Source: an uncultured Victivallales bacterium (lineage in GTDB: Bacteria; Verrucomicrobiota; Lentisphaeria; Oligosphaerales; JAFGRS01). Taken from it: a stretch of DNA of 6,064 bases. Below the pieces are notes generated by a model that worked only from the letters and a program-made list of their open reading frames with translations, made no database searches and had not been told where the DNA came from. The stretch is from assembly GCA_903834675.1 (NCBI GenBank), contig CAILKC010000755.1, positions 1-6,064 on the forward strand. Reading direction: 5' to 3'. Every line of letters starts with the position of its first letter. The stretch's first letter is position 1. Positions 5,948-6,064 of this stretch are shown piece after piece. The position numbers were made by a program, and so were the translations under genes.

Positions 5948-6036
5948 CCGCCGCGCCTGAGGCCAGGCGCCTCTCCAGAATCCGCTGGAGATGCGGTGGG
6001 CTCCACCGCCGCGCCTGAGGCCAGGCGCCTCTCCAG
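5928..6036. repeat. 51-base perfect direct repeat (2 copies, 58-base period)
   Basis: Bases 5928-5978 are repeated exactly at 5986-6036, separated by 7 bases. The first copy starts inside the second 31-base unit, so the shared core TGGAGATGCGGTGGGCTCCA occurs three times (from 5897, 5928 and 5986). Each 51-base copy holds two hairpins: GCGGTGG/CCACCGC, and GCGCCTG-AGGC-CAGGCGC (5953-5970 and 6011-6028). CTCCAG (5973-5978) and CTGGAG (5985-5990) form a further stem at the junction. The organisation is like REP/BIME-type palindromic intergenic repeats. Confidence 0.93.
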
Positions 6037-6047
6037 GGAAATGGACC

Positions 6048-6064
6048 GGCCGCGGCTCGCGGCC
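6048..6064. repeat. Perfect 7-base-stem hairpin at window edge
   Basis: GGCCGCG at 6048-6054 pairs exactly with CGCGGCC at 6058-6064 around a GCT loop. It is strong enough to fold in DNA or RNA. It could be part of a terminator for a gene beyond the edge or another piece of the repeat block. The flank on the right is not visible, so a T run cannot be checked. Confidence 0.5.

Larger units (their letters stand above)
5743..6064. other. 322-base gene-free upstream region rich in repeats and palindromes
   Basis: No credible gene was found here on either strand. The part next to the epimerase-like gene (5743-5870) should hold the promoter and any operator. The outer part (about 5870-6064) is made almost entirely of direct repeats and GC-rich hairpins. 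The upstream gene, if any, lies outside the window. Confidence 0.8.

Noticed and set aside
5886..6036. CRISPR-like array
   Set aside because: The units are adjacent or separated by only 7 bases, there are no unique 30-40 base spacers, and no cas gene is present. The repeats are internally palindromic tandem duplications.

Overview
The window reads as part of a high-GC bacterial chromosome, roughly two-thirds G+C by eye. There are no phage, plasmid, transposase, rRNA or tRNA signals. The organism cannot be named from the sequence. The heptamer arrays between genes and the enzyme subfamilies recall what I remember from environmental high-GC lineages such as Planctomycetota, Verrucomicrobiota or Armatimonadota, but that is a weak inference.

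All five genes lie on the minus strand, so transcription runs from the right end of the window to the left. In transcription order they are: a degenerate-motif NAD(P)-binding epimerase/dehydratase-fold protein (5742-4714); a Gfo/Idh/MocA-type oxidoreductase (4705-3524); a 206-base spacer; a D-isomer-specific 2-hydroxyacid dehydrogenase (3317-2340); a class III PLP aminotransferase (2338-1016); and an M20 metallopeptidase/deacylase (1016 to the left edge, cut off before its C-terminus). Within the two blocks the joints are very tight: an 8-base gap between genes 1 and 2, a 1-base gap between 3 and 4, and a 1-base TGATG overlap between 4 and 5. This suggests one operon, or two adjacent ones split at the spacer.

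The 206-base spacer (3318-3523) holds two different arrays with 7-base units. One is GACGAAT x3, which sits inside a perfect 9-base inverted repeat. The other is TGAACCC x4, which on the transcribed-sense strand reads as four GGG tracts spaced by TTCA, a textbook G-quadruplex pattern. The gene-free right end (5743-6064) holds a 12-base perfect palindrome, smaller inverted repeats in the only AT-richer patch, a 31-base perfect tandem duplication, a 51-base perfect direct repeat with strong hairpin potential, and a final 7-base-stem hairpin at the edge.

Functionally the cluster looks catabolic and cytoplasmic. The M20 enzyme could release an amine or amino acid from an amide-linked compound. 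The aminotransferase could convert it to an oxo compound, and the 2-hydroxyacid dehydrogenase could interconvert a 2-oxo acid and a 2-hydroxy acid. The Gfo/Idh and epimerase-like proteins point to a sugar-like or polyol-like substrate. The substrate is not deducible from the sequence. I see no defence, mobile or CRISPR system. The most unusual signals are the two heptamer arrays, the hairpin-rich upstream repeat block, and the substituted catalytic motifs in the two upstream oxidoreductases.
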